Positions 54,090-63,861 of a stretch of 64,000 nt of DNA are shown here, in pieces. The position numbers and the translations under genes were made by a program. The DNA is from Bacillus sp. SM2101 (GTDB taxonomy: Bacteria; Bacillota; Bacilli; Bacillales; SM2101), in NCBI RefSeq assembly GCF_018588585.1, contig NZ_JAEUFG010000001.1:124001-188000 (forward strand). The letters are read 5' to 3'. Each line of letters opens with the position of its first letter. Within the stretch, counting starts at the first letter, position 1. The notes beneath the pieces were generated by a model. It was given only the letters and a program-made list of their open reading frames with translations, did no database searches and had not been told where the DNA came from.

Positions 54090-54380
54090 CCTTCTCCCCC
54101 GCAAAAATTAAGTTTCATAAGAGACATATTAGCTCATTTTATTTATGACGGTTTTATCAATTGTAGCCTTTAAAAGTTTTTTTATCTATAGACAAACATT
54201 GTATTTTCACATGCATTAATACACCTGATAGGATCGAACATTTACTAATCCATTTTCAATTATTTTCCAATATAGATATTGATTGCTTTAATAATTAAAG
54301 TAGTTTCTGGTTTACTAGACGTTTACTGATATTGTAATTTTATCACTTCATTTGGAATTATATATAGGATTATCTTCATT

Positions 54381-56055
54381 CTATTTTCTTTTCCAAGAAT
54401 TTTTTAATGCAACAATTCTGTTAAAAATTAACTTTTCGGCTGATGAATTTTTATCTACGTTGAAATAACCATGACGGAAAAATTGAAACTTATTTTCAAT
54501 CCTTGAGTTGTTAATAGCAGGTTCTATGAAACAGTCTTTTTTAATCACTTTCGAATTCGGATTGATTTTTTCCATCCATGTTTTTTCTTTGTCCTTTACG
54601 ATATCTTCATTCTCGAATAATTTCTCATATATATAATATAACGTCTGCTTTTACACCATGTAGAGCTGAAACCCAATGAATCGTACCCTTTACTTTTCTG
54701 CCTGTAAAACCTGTTCCACTTTTTGTTTTTTGGTCATACGTACAACGAAGTTCAATAATTTCACCAGTCTCATCCTTTATAACTTCATTACACTTAATAA
54801 AATAGGCTCCCTTTAATCGAACCTCTGAATTCAATGTTAATCTTTTAAAACCTTTTACGGGCACTTCCATAAAGTCATCTTTTTCAATATAGATTACGCT
54901 TGAAAAAGGTACATCTCTTTTTCCTAAATTAGGATTTTCTACATTGTTGTCAATTGATAGCATTTCCTTCTTATTTTCATCAAAGTTCGTAATAGTAACC
55001 TTTAAAGGATTTAAGACAGCCATAACACTTTTCACTTTCGGTTTCAGTTCGTTACGAACGATACTTTCAAGCATTGCATAATCAACAGTGCTTTGATGTT
55101 TTACAAAACCAATTTCATTGATAAACTTTCTGATACTTTCTGGAGTAACTCCTCTTCTTCTTAATCCCCTTATTGTTGGTAATCTCGGGTCATCCCATCC
55201 ATCTACATACCCTTCTGTTACCAGCTCTCTTAAATATCTTTTACTAGTTACAACTCCTGTTAGATTTACTCTGCCGAACTCTCTTTGTTTCGGTGGTTCT
55301 TTTACATCGAGTTCACTTAATACCCATTCGTATAACGGGCGATGGTCTCTAAATTCTATGGAACATAGAGAATGTGTAACCCCTTCTATTGAATCTTGAA
55401 TTGGATGTGCAAAATCATACATCGGATAAATACACCAATCACTACCCGTTCTATAATGGTTTTTGTGAATAATTCTATATAAGATAGGGTCTCTTAAATT
55501 GATATTTGGCGACTCCATATCTATTTTTGCTCGTAATACTTTAGAAGCTGTTGGAAATTCACCCTTTTTCATCTTTAAGAATAAAGTTAAATTTTCCTCA
55601 ATAGTTCTTTCTCTATATGGACTATTTTTTCCAGGTTCAATTAAAGTACCACGATAATTTGTAATTTCCTCAGGAGAAAGGTCACAAACATAAGCTTTAC
55701 CTTTTTTTATCAATGTAACAGCAGCATTAAAAATTTCATTAGAATAGTCTGACCCATAAAATACTCGATTACCTGGGCGATAGCCTAACCAATTAATATC
55801 CTCAATAATTGCATTAACATACTCAATATCCTCTTTTAAAGGGTTTGTATCATCAAAACGTAGATTAAAATTTCCATTAAACTTTTGAGAGACCATAAAG
55901 TTTGTATGAATAGCATAAACACTACCAATATGAAGATATCCATTTGGCTCAGGTGGGAACCTTGTACAATTAGGTCTATTAAAAGTACCATCCAATAAGT
56001 CGTCTTCGATTAATCTATCTATAAAACCGTTGGTAATTATCTTATTCTCACTCAT
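54381..56055 (-). pseudogene. glnS: Glutaminyl-tRNA synthetase, frameshifted
   Basis: Class I GlnRS that would charge tRNA-Gln directly. The first frame (54625-56055, 476 aa) holds [13 protein letters not shown] (the HIGH element), [33 protein letters not shown] and VVTSKRYL (the KMSKS element), and ends ...IHWVSALHG then ADVILYI-stop. The missing C-terminus (INPNSKVIKK, FIEPAI, FQFFRHGYFNVD, FNRIVALKNSW) continues in another frame to 54381. The break is in an AT-dinucleotide tract at 54627-54635; four inserted bases would restore ILYEKLF. ATG behind AGGAGG. A T-box lies upstream. Confidence 0.9.
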
Positions 56056-56092
56056 TTTCTATCCTCCTAAATTTAAATTTGAATGGTTCAAC

Positions 56093-56380
56093 AAAAAAAA
56101 TCTCACCCCCAAGACTAGTTATGTCTTGGGGACGAGATTATATATCGTGGTACCACCCCAGTTTGTTAATATGTCACCATATTAACCTCTTCAGGTACGG
56201 TATTAAAATTTAATACTTATACCCTAGCTCTATAACAGGAGCACCTGTCACACTATCCCTTAAAATAAGTTCCAATGCGATACTCTGAGGCTTGGTTCAA
56301 CAAATAATTCTTACTCCTTTTCAGCAGTTGGAGCTCTCTGGAAAGAATTAATATTATCTACTCTTCTCGTCGTCGCGATT
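56093..56380 (-). ncRNA. T-box riboswitch upstream of glnS (glutamine type)
   Basis: The T-box sequence GGGGTGGTACCACG (56146-56159) precedes a terminator stem (CTCGTCC/CCAAGAC with GTCTTGG, 56100-56138, then T8). Stem I starts with GACGAGAAGAGTAG near 56377, with AGAGAGC further on. In the specifier loop the sequence is TTGAACCAAGCC; CAA (Gln) at 56292-56294 is the likely specifier, with the same 3' spacing as in the proC leader, although CCA is directly after GAA. This fits control by uncharged tRNA-Gln. Confidence 0.9.
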
Positions 56381-56474
56381 ACAATTTTTAGTTTTTTTTA
56401 TAGTATCAGTGCAAGCATTTTTTGTAAATATTTACTTCTAAAATACACTAAATTGTTAAAATATATACGTTTTA

Positions 56475-56594
56475 ATGTTTAAGCTACCTATTCATTATTC
56501 ACACCCACTGAGGTCTGAAAAAGAAACAACTCACGAATTAGCAGTACAATTTGAAGATAAAAAATTTAAAACAATATATAGTGGTTTAGAATAA
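56475..56594 (+). other. Intergenic space between T-box and yqjP, with a questionable 39-codon frame
   Basis: The frame reads KETTHELAVQFEDKKFKTIY near its end but has no ribosome site. It may be a remnant of a small gene. I found no other support. Confidence 0.2.
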
Positions 56595-56611
56595 AAGCCA
56601 TCTACTTAAAT

Positions 56612-56641
56612 AAGGCTAACTGGTCCTAAACCGTTAGCCTT
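56612..56641 (-). terminator. Terminator of yqjP
   Basis: AAGGCTAAC and GTTAGCCTT form a perfect nine-bp stem 24 bp after the yqjP stop, with T/A-rich sequence on both sides. Confidence 0.75.
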
Positions 56642-56664
56642 TAAACACTTTCTATTTGTTCACT

Positions 56665-57630
56665 TTACAACACTTTAGAAACTTGAGCGGAATATAGCCA
56701 TTGCTCGCTCGATGTATCGACTACAATTTCGTTGATATCAACTAAATAGTCCAATTGCCCAAACGCTTCAGACATTGTGAGAGCTAACTCTTTTTGATAA
56801 ACAGAAGGATACAACTGCTTACACACCTCAAAAGCAGTCATAGGTTTTTTCTTTAACATGTCTAGCACATAATATGCCTTTTCTTTTTGTTTATCAAGGC
56901 GTTTAAGAATTAACGAATGTGCATCTTCTATATCTTCTCCGTGGCCAGTAAAAGCATAAGAGATATCAATATCAAGTAGCTTTTTAATTGACTCATTATA
57001 TTGTAATTGAGGTTTTGGACGATTTATCTCACCAAACATAGGTGCTTCAAGCAGCGGGTTAGGTGAAATAGCTGCTAATAAATGATCACCTGCAATTAGC
57101 AGTCCATCTGATTCGCGATAAAGCACGATATGACTTTGGGCATGCCCTGGTGTTTCTATAACCTTCCATTCATGCAAACCGTCAATCGTATCGCCTTGAA
57201 TAATTTCACGTGTTAATGACCGAGTGCAAGAAAAGCGGAGAGACAGTTTCATTTTTGCTATGAGAGGCATATAAGCTGGATCGATACCCGCTTGAAAAAA
57301 AAGTGATGTAAAAAAAGATTCCCTTTGCGTTAAGTATTCCTTATCTTGACTAATCCATGGTTCATTTTTCGGATGACCAATGACCGGTAGATCAGCAGGT
57401 AAATACTCTAGTAAACCAACATGATCTGGATGATGATGTGTAATAACAACTTGCTCAATATCCTCTGGGCGATAGCCGTATTCCTTTAATTGAGTTCTAA
57501 AAACATTCCATGCTTCCTCTGTTTTAATTCCAGCGTCTATTAACGTTAAGCTGTCACCTTTTATGAGATACATATTAACATCACCAACTGGAAATGGTGT
57601 TGGTACAGTTAATTTTAAAATTTGTTCCAT
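56665..57630 (-). CDS. yqjP: Metallo-beta-lactamase fold hydrolase (YqjP-like)
   Basis: 321-aa MBL-superfamily protein with THHHPDHVGLLEY (His ligands), ETPGHAQSHIVLY, AGDHLL and TGHGED, which together make the binuclear zinc site. It resembles B. subtilis YqjP by size and neighbours (proI, yqjQ). Substrate unknown. The stretch KLSLRFSCTRSLT in the middle is unusually basic, but the frame continues normally. ATG start. Confidence 0.85.
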   Translation of the reverse strand: MEQILKLTVPTPFPVGDVNMYLIKGDSLTLIDAGIKTEEAWNVFRTQLKEYGYRPEDIEQVVITHHHPDHVGLLEYLPADLPVIGHPKNEPWISQDKEYLTQRESFFTSLFFQAGIDPAYMPLIAKMKLSLRFSCTRSLTREIIQGDTIDGLHEWKVIETPGHAQSHIVLYRESDGLLIAGDHLLAAISPNPLLEAPMFGEINRPKPQLQYNESIKKLLDIDISYAFTGHGEDIEDAHSLILKRLDKQKEKAYYVLDMLKKKPMTAFEVCKQLYPSVYQKELALTMSEAFGQLDYLVDINEIVVDTSSEQWLYSAQVSKVL

Positions 57631-57904
57631 TACTTTTCACCCTTTCATGTTCAATTATATTTATATAATCATTTTTCAGCTGTTAATTTACAATTTTATA
57701 GCTCCCCTAACATGAGGACTTTAATAATCATATACTATGTATCATAGTTTACATGTTTTCCTCTCACTTGTCATTATATTCAAATAATTAGATATAATAA
57801 CGCGTTAATGTGGTAAAAAAAATCAACTGATAGCTATTGACAAATAGATGTGGACAATTCATAATGACAAACAAATAAGAAAACTGAAAATCAAAACTTG
57901 TTGG

Positions 57905-58010
57905 GTACATGAGCTGAAAGACAAACATTTGAATACACCTTTTGTCTTCAAATGTTTGTCTGAAACGACTTGAACCCGATCGAGCTCGATATCTAGACAC
58001 AAATAACCTA
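57905..58010 (+). repeat. Family 2 stem-loop repeat (copy 3, diverged)
   Basis: A perfect 15-bp stem: AGACAAACATTTGAA (57919-57933) and TTCAAATGTTTGTCT (57947-57961), 13-base loop. The flanking GAAACGACTTGAACC and TCTAGACACAAATA align with the 3' part of the other family 2 elements (GAAGTGGCTCGAGG; GCTAGATAA). The stem sequence is wholly different. It lies in the 710-bp space between yqjP and proC, just before the T-box. Confidence 0.6.
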
Positions 58011-58039
58011 GGCAATTTATGCCTTCTAACCATATAGCA

Positions 58040-58296
58040 AATGCACTGAATGGGACTAGTAAATGATTAATGGTAATAAGAGAATGAAATCCATCGGCTG
58101 AAAGATTTCATAACCCGCTTAATCAATGAACCTACCCAGGAGCAGTTAGCAAAACTAACCGTATACCCTCGTTACGGGAGAGAGCTGGACGATTTTCATT
58201 CGTGAATTGTGAGTATCGAGTGTTATTGTCAATGAAGGTGGTACCGCGGAAATAGACCTATTCCGTCCTTATTATGGATGGAATAGGTCTTTTTAT
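58040..58296 (+). ncRNA. T-box riboswitch upstream of proC (proline type)
   Basis: T-box AAGGTGGTACCGCGG (58235-58249), followed by a terminator AGACCTATTCC with GGAATAGGTCT and a T run (58254-58294). Stem I contains an AGTA segment near 58050. In the specifier region GAACCTACC, CCT (proline, 58131-58133) follows GAA directly. TACCCTCGTTACGGGAGAGAG further on is the stem III type hairpin seen in such leaders. Control of proline synthesis by uncharged tRNA-Pro is known for B. subtilis proI. Confidence 0.9.
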
Positions 58297-58343
58297 ATTT
58301 CACATGCTTTTTGGAATATCAATTTGATTTTGGAGGGATTACA

Positions 58344-59180
58344 ATGAGCACTGAGTTAAACATTGCTTTCATCGGAGCAGGTTCGATGGCTGAAGCGCTA
58401 ATAGCTGGTATGGTGAAGGAATCACTGTATCAACCAAAGCAAATTTCAGTAACAAATCGCTCCAACCATTCTCGTTTAGTAGAATTATCGAATAAATATG
58501 GGGTGACAACGACTACCTCTAAAGAAAGCCTTATAAAGAATGCGGATGTTATCGTCCTAGCAATGAAACCGAAAGATGTGGCTGAAGGGTTGTCCTCCAT
58601 ATCGAAATATATTCGAGCAGATCAGCTCATTATTTCATTGTTGGCAGGCGTTTCTACGACATCTATAAATGAACTTTTACAGGAAAAGAACCCTGTTATA
58701 CGAGCCATGCCAAATACGTCTGCAACCATTGGCAAATCCGCAACTGCTTTGGCACAAGGAACATATAGTTCAAAAAGCCATTTAGAAATTGCTAGGACAT
58801 TGTTTGAAACTGTTGGGATCGTTACTATCGTTGCTGAAGACAAGTTACATGCTGTAACAGGCCTTTCTGGAAGTGGGCCAGCATATGTATATTATTTAGT
58901 GGAAGCAATGGAAAATGCATCAGTTGAAATTGGCCTAGATAAAGCTGTTGCCAAAGAGCTTATTTTACAAACAATTATCGGGGCAGCAGAAATGTTAAAG
59001 ACATCAGAAAAACAACCGGCCACACTTAGACGCGAGGTGACAAGTCCAGGTGGTACAACAGAGGCTGGCATACAGGTCCTAGAACAGCACCAATATCAAC
59101 AAGCTGTCATTGCATGTATAAAACGGGCAACTGATCGATCAACTGAATTGGGGGCAGCTTTAACACAACTTGTTAAATAG
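58344..59180 (+). CDS. proC: Pyrroline-5-carboxylate reductase
   Basis: NAD(P)H-dependent last step of proline synthesis (proI in B. subtilis). 278 aa from the ATG at 58344, behind GGAGGG. Rossmann motif IAFIGAGSMAEALIAG; IIGAAEMLKTSEKQPATLRR and TSPGGTTEAGIQVLEQ are the family signature near the C-terminus. Regulated by the T-box immediately upstream. Confidence 0.95.
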   Translation: MSTELNIAFIGAGSMAEALIAGMVKESLYQPKQISVTNRSNHSRLVELSNKYGVTTTTSKESLIKNADVIVLAMKPKDVAEGLSSISKYIRADQLIISLLAGVSTTSINELLQEKNPVIRAMPNTSATIGKSATALAQGTYSSKSHLEIARTLFETVGIVTIVAEDKLHAVTGLSGSGPAYVYYLVEAMENASVEIGLDKAVAKELILQTIIGAAEMLKTSEKQPATLRREVTSPGGTTEAGIQVLEQHQYQQAVIACIKRATDRSTELGAALTQLVK

Positions 59181-59221
59181 CAAAGCTTAGCATACCCAAT
59201 TCTACCGTAGAGCAATCTATT

Positions 59222-59252
59222 TCATCAGGTGGAGCTTTTCCCCACCTGATGA
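59222..59252. terminator. Hairpin between proC and rnz
   Basis: TCATCAGGTGG and CCACCTGATGA form a perfect 11-bp stem between two convergent genes. No T run follows, so it is a weak candidate terminator. Confidence 0.5.
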
Positions 59253-59302
59253 CACCCCCTTTAGATGAAGTAGAAACTAACTTCATACCAAAAAAATTGA
59301 CA

Positions 59303-60244
59303 TTAGCCTTTCATGCCTCTTGATAATTTTGGAATAGGGTATGACAAAAAGTCATGAGCCATATATGTATTATCGAATATCTCACGAGCCTCATTTACAA
59401 GCACTTCAGAGCTACTCCCCTGATAGCGCGAGCTAATATGTGTTAGCATCAAAGCTTTAACATTTGCCTTTTTTGCAATCTCTGCAGCTTCATAACTAGT
59501 TGAATGAAAATAATTATAAGCTAACTCTTCTTCTGCTCCTCCAAAAGTTGCTTCGTGAATCAATAAGTCTGCATTTTTACCGAGTTCAACACTTTTTTCT
59601 TTGCTTCTCGTATCTCCTAAAACCGTAATAATTCTTCCTTTTTGGCTTGGACCAATAAATTGTTTTCCATCAATGATGTCACCGTTTTCTAACTCAATAG
59701 TTAAACCCTTTTTTAATTGTTGGTATATTGGACCAGGGGGGATACCACGTGCTTTTAACTCGTCTACAAGTAACGCTCCTGGTAAATCTTTTTCAACAAT
59801 TCGATATCCATAGGAAGTGATACCATGTTCAAGTTTACCTGCAGTAACATGAAATTGCTCATCCTCATAGATCAATCCTTCATCAATTTCATGAATATGT
59901 AAATCGTATTTTAAACGGGTGCTACTAGTTTTTAAGGAGATGGTTAAATAATCTTTAATACCGCTCGGTCCATAAACTGTCACTGGTGTTTCTCCACCTT
60001 GAAACGATCGGCTTCCTAATAACCCTGGAAGTCCAAAAATATGATCGCCATGAAGATGGGTGATAAAAATTTTGTCTATTCTCCTCGGGCGAATTGACGT
60101 ATGTAAAATTTGGTGTTGAGTTGCTTCACCACAATCAAAAAGCCATACGGATGCACGCTCTTCTAACAATTGTAAAGCAATTGATGTTACGTTCCGCTCC
60201 TTTGCAGGTACACCAGCCCCTGTTCCTAAAAAAATAACTTCCAT
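59303..60244 (-). CDS. rnz: Ribonuclease Z
   Basis: Endonuclease that removes the 3' trailer of CCA-less tRNA precursors. MBL fold with [13 protein letters not shown] (about 62-74), the exosite region ([10 protein letters not shown]), [15 protein letters not shown] and THISSRYQG. 313 aa, normal length for the short RNase Z. ATG start behind GGGGAGGT. Matches B. subtilis rnz in the yqj region. Confidence 0.95.
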   Translation of the reverse strand: MEVIFLGTGAGVPAKERNVTSIALQLLEERASVWLFDCGEATQHQILHTSIRPRRIDKIFITHLHGDHIFGLPGLLGSRSFQGGETPVTVYGPSGIKDYLTISLKTSSTRLKYDLHIHEIDEGLIYEDEQFHVTAGKLEHGITSYGYRIVEKDLPGALLVDELKARGIPPGPIYQQLKKGLTIELENGDIIDGKQFIGPSQKGRIITVLGDTRSKEKSVELGKNADLLIHEATFGGAEEELAYNYFHSTSYEAAEIAKKANVKALMLTHISSRYQGSSSEVLVNEAREIFDNTYMAHDFLSYPIPKLSRGMKG

Positions 60245-60655
60245 AATAATACCTCCCCCACCGTTGCGCTATACTAAGCATAACAACTACAGTTGGATTA
60301 GGCAAAAAGAAAAATGATAGTTAAACTCATGTATGATTTCTTCAGATAATGACTCCAGAACTTCATCATAACAGTAGTTGTTGTATTAATAGACCTTAGT
60401 TACTAAGTATATATTTAATACATAAGTTTACTATGTAGGTGTCGGGTTTTTTCGATAAATATGTAGAATATTAGCCTGTTTTATCGTATTTTTTCTTTTA
60501 AAACATAAAATTGGTTGCTATAAATTTTATTTTTGTAGTCATTTATGATAAAACTAAATATAAAGGATCAGCTAATATCATATATTTTCCTTTTACTTAC
60601 AAACCACAATTAAGTATTGCATAAATACTTTTAACGCTACGAGAAGAGAGAGGTT

Positions 60656-62140
60656 TTGAGCGTGAGCAATGTAGAAAAACCAAAAGCAATTATTATTATT
60701 TTTGGAGCAACAGGTGACTTAGCAAAGCGAAAATTATATCCCTCCATTTATAACCTATTTAAGGAAAAAAAGATGTCTAATGACTTTGCAGTTGTGGGGG
60801 TTGCAAGGCGGCCTTTATCAAACGAAGAGTTCCGTAACGATGTAAAAACTTCGATTGAAGATTCCAACATCCAAGAGCTTGATAATGATGATTTTACGTC
60901 GCATTTTTACTATCACCCTTTTGACGTAACGAATAGTTCTTCATACGAGCAATTAAAGGAGTTAGTAGACACACTTGATACGAAATATAACACCGTGGGC
61001 AACCGAATGTTTTATTTAGCAATGGCTCCGGAGTTTTTCGGTACAATTGCCTCTTTCTTAAAATCAGAAGGATTAACAAACACTCAAGGGTGGTCAAGGC
61101 TAGTCATTGAAAAACCTTTCGGGCATGACCTACCATCGGCACAAAAATTAAATGAACAAATTAGAGAATCCTTCTCTGAAGATCAAATATATCGTATCGA
61201 TCATTACTTGGGTAAAGAAATGGTTCAAAATATCGAAGTTATTCGCTTTGCGAATGCTTTATTTGAACCGCTCTGGAATAATAGATATATATCAAATATC
61301 CAAATCACGTCTAGTGAATCACTTGGTGTGGAAGATCGTGGACGATACTATGAAAAATCCGGAGCATTGCGGGATATGTTGCAAAACCATATGCTACAAA
61401 TCGTATCTCTCCTAGCAATGGAGCCACCAAGTAGGCTTGCAACAAAAGAAATTCGAAATGAGAAAGTAAAAGTATTAGGTGCACTTCGTCCAATAGAAGA
61501 ACAAGAAGTTAATGATTATTTTGTTCGTGGTCAATACGGCAAAGGTATCGTTAACGATAAGAACGTGAGTGCATATCGTGAAGAAAATTTAGTTGATGCA
61601 GAGTCTAATACTGAAACGTATGTAGCTGGAAAACTACTTATCGATAATTTCCGCTGGGCAGGGGTACCTTTTTACATAAGAACAGGTAAAAGAATGCCTA
61701 CAAAATCAACGAAAGTTGTAGTTCAATTTAATGATGTACCGATGAACCTCTATTATAAAAAAGGGGAAACGATGCACCCTAACCTACTCGTCATACACAT
61801 TCAACCTGATGAAGGAATTACATTGCATTTGAATGCAAAAAGGAGTGGACAGACGATGAAAACAACACCTATACAGCTAGATTATTGCAATAATTGTGTG
61901 GACGGCATAAATACGCCTGAAGCATATGAAAAACTCATCTTTGATTGTATGAGGGGTGATGCTACAAACTTTACTCATTGGGATGAAGTCGCTCTTTCTT
62001 GGAAATTTGTTGATACAATATCATCTATTTGGGAAAAAGAGAAAGCCAAGGATTTTCCTAATTATGAAGCTGGCACAACAGGACCAAAATTAGCAGATCA
62101 ACTCCTTGCAAAAGATGGCTTCGCTTGGTGGGGGATTTAA
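60656..62140 (+). CDS. zwf: Glucose-6-phosphate 1-dehydrogenase
   Basis: First enzyme of the oxidative pentose phosphate pathway. NADP-binding FGATGDLAKRKLYPSIY, the catalytic RIDHYLGKE, and the signature VIEKPFGHD. 494 aa from a TTG at 60656; the GTG six bases on (60662) is better spaced from GAGAGAGG and equally possible. No gndA follows; a cyclase gene comes next. The 411-bp upstream space holds no recognised gene. Confidence 0.95.
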   Translation: MSVSNVEKPKAIIIIFGATGDLAKRKLYPSIYNLFKEKKMSNDFAVVGVARRPLSNEEFRNDVKTSIEDSNIQELDNDDFTSHFYYHPFDVTNSSSYEQLKELVDTLDTKYNTVGNRMFYLAMAPEFFGTIASFLKSEGLTNTQGWSRLVIEKPFGHDLPSAQKLNEQIRESFSEDQIYRIDHYLGKEMVQNIEVIRFANALFEPLWNNRYISNIQITSSESLGVEDRGRYYEKSGALRDMLQNHMLQIVSLLAMEPPSRLATKEIRNEKVKVLGALRPIEEQEVNDYFVRGQYGKGIVNDKNVSAYREENLVDAESNTETYVAGKLLIDNFRWAGVPFYIRTGKRMPTKSTKVVVQFNDVPMNLYYKKGETMHPNLLVIHIQPDEGITLHLNAKRSGQTMKTTPIQLDYCNNCVDGINTPEAYEKLIFDCMRGDATNFTHWDEVALSWKFVDTISSIWEKEKAKDFPNYEAGTTGPKLADQLLAKDGFAWWGI

Positions 62141-62204
62141 CCCTCCACCAGATATACATATTAATTTAGCGGGGGACATACCCCATGAAAGGAATTGAAT
62201 AATA

Positions 62205-62819
62205 ATGAAGATGTATGATGTGACTGCACAAGTTTATACAGGAATGCCTGTGTACAAAAATACACCATCAAAACAACCGAGTTTAACAACTGTAACTAAT
62301 GATTATATAACCGAATCTCGAATTGATATGGATGTGCACGGTGGCACGCATGTTGATGCGCCTCTACACATGATTAATGATGGTGAAACGATTGAAACGA
62401 TATCAATTGAAGACTTAGTAGGCCAATGTAAAGTATTTGACCTAACAGAGGTTGAAGACCAAATTACAAAAAAAGACATTGAAAAATTCGACATTCAAGA
62501 AAATGATTTTGTTATATTCAAAACGAAAAATTCGTATGATGAAGAGTTTAATTTTGAATTTATTTTTGTGAATGAAGAAGCTGCAACTTATCTTGCTGAA
62601 AAAGGAATAAAGGGTGTTGGTGTTGATGCATTAGGCATCGAAAGAAGCCAGCCAGGACACCCAACACATAAAACACTATTTACGAATGATGTTATTATTA
62701 TCGAAGGTCTTCGTTTAAAAGAAATAGCTGCTGGTGAATACTTTATGGTTGCTGCCCCAATAAAGCTGCAGGGCTGTGATGCTGCTCCAGCGCGTGTTTT
62801 ATTGTTTGAAGGTATGTAA
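62205..62819 (+). CDS. Cyclase-family metal hydrolase (kynurenine formamidase-like)
   Basis: 204-aa cyclase-family protein. The metal-binding HGGTHVDAPLH (about 46-56) is complete, and DALGIERSQPGH with EGLRLKEIAAGEYFM follows. The family includes kynurenine formamidase and isatin hydrolase, but many bacterial members act on unknown amides. It is 65 bp after zwf and may share its transcript. ATG behind AAAGGAA. Confidence 0.8.
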   Translation: MKMYDVTAQVYTGMPVYKNTPSKQPSLTTVTNDYITESRIDMDVHGGTHVDAPLHMINDGETIETISIEDLVGQCKVFDLTEVEDQITKKDIEKFDIQENDFVIFKTKNSYDEEFNFEFIFVNEEAATYLAEKGIKGVGVDALGIERSQPGHPTHKTLFTNDVIIIEGLRLKEIAAGEYFMVAAPIKLQGCDAAPARVLLFEGM

Positions 62820-62853
62820 AATAAAGAGCTCTCATAAATAGTTTTTCAATATA

Positions 62854-62899
62854 AAAATGTGTACATCCATATGTAAAAAGGTGTACACATTTTATTTTT
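62854..62899 (+). terminator. Terminator after the cyclase gene
   Basis: AAAATGTGTACA and TGTACACATTTT form a perfect 12-bp stem with a 16-base loop, followed by ATTTTTTT. Confidence 0.85.
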
Positions 62900-63021
62900 T
62901 TATTCCAACAGCTGACACATTGATCATGAGATCAAAAGCTTATACCGCTATTGTTTGTAGCATTTTACCGTATTAAACCTTAGCGAGCAATTTAGTTTAG
63001 ACAAATGTACAAAGAAACAAC

Positions 63022-63693
63022 CTATACCTTTTCAATAACTTGCACACCGTCTCTTGACCCAATGATAACTACGTTGGCCATACTCGGAAACAAACCTGTG
63101 TCAATGACTCCAGTAACTTGTTTCAAGCTTTGTTGTAACACTGCTGGAGCATGAATGTCACTTACATTACAATCAAGTATGAAATTTCCATTGTCAGTAA
63201 TATATGGATCATTCTGAACAGAGCGTAGTTTAGGCAATACATTCAACTGCTGAGTAATTTCCTTAGCAGTTCTTTGCCAAGCAAATGGTACAACTTCAAT
63301 GGGTAGTGGAAACTTTCCCAAGGTTTCTACGACTTTGGTTTCATCAGCAACTATGACTAGCTGTTTTGAAGAAAGAGCAACTAACTTCTCCCTCAACAAT
63401 GCACCGCCTCCACCTTTTATAAGATTATACTTAGCATCAATTTCATCAGCACCATCTATTGTTATATCAAGTTCTTTTATTTCATCAAAATTACTCAATG
63501 GTATATTTAACTTTCTTGCTAATATCTCTGTATGATTTGAGGTAGGTATAGTCTTTATCGAAAGCCCTGCTTTTACTAACTCAGCCAGCTTTTTAATGGT
63601 CCAATATACTGTTGAACCCGTTCCAAGTCCTACTGTCATTCCATCTGTAATATATTCTACTGCTTTTTCTCCTGCAATTCTTTTTGTATCCAC
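63022..63693 (-). CDS. rpiA: Ribose-5-phosphate isomerase A
   Basis: Interconverts ribose-5- and ribulose-5-phosphate, linked to zwf and the deoB pathway. VGLGTGSTVYWTIKKL (phosphate loop), DGADEID (catalytic Asp), KGGGGALLREK and ADETK are visible. 223 aa; GTG start behind AAGGAGG. Convergent with the zwf-cyclase genes. Confidence 0.95.
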   Translation of the reverse strand: MDTKRIAGEKAVEYITDGMTVGLGTGSTVYWTIKKLAELVKAGLSIKTIPTSNHTEILARKLNIPLSNFDEIKELDITIDGADEIDAKYNLIKGGGGALLREKLVALSSKQLVIVADETKVVETLGKFPLPIEVVPFAWQRTAKEITQQLNVLPKLRSVQNDPYITDNGNFILDCNVSDIHAPAVLQQSLKQVTGVIDTGLFPSMANVVIIGSRDGVQVIEKV

Positions 63694-63712
63694 ATAAGCC
63701 TCCTTATTTTAT

Positions 63713-63850
63713 AACAAGGTTTTTAATATATTTGATCTGCTAAGCAACTTTTATACAATATCATAGTCGTTAACGCAGAAAAAGATGTTGCGAACTTGAG
63801 TTATATATATTGATCTGTCAGAACAAAATATCAATCAAAGCTACAACTAT
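63713..63850 (+). repeat. Family 1 dispersed repeat (copy G, degenerate)
   Basis: AAAGATGTTGCGAACTTGAG and CAATCAAAGCTACAAC echo the core and right end of family 1. Weak but in the usual intergenic setting, between rpiA and the next gene. Confidence 0.4.
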
Positions 63851-63861
63851 GATTCTAGTTT

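Noticed and set aside
57219-57245. AGAAAAGCGGAG inside yqjP, like the end of family 2
   Set aside because: Only about 11 bases match and the reading frame is intact, so chance is the simpler explanation.
57788-58033. 81-codon frame on the minus strand upstream of proC
   Set aside because: It reads through the perfect hairpin of a family 2 repeat; the protein has no recognisable features.
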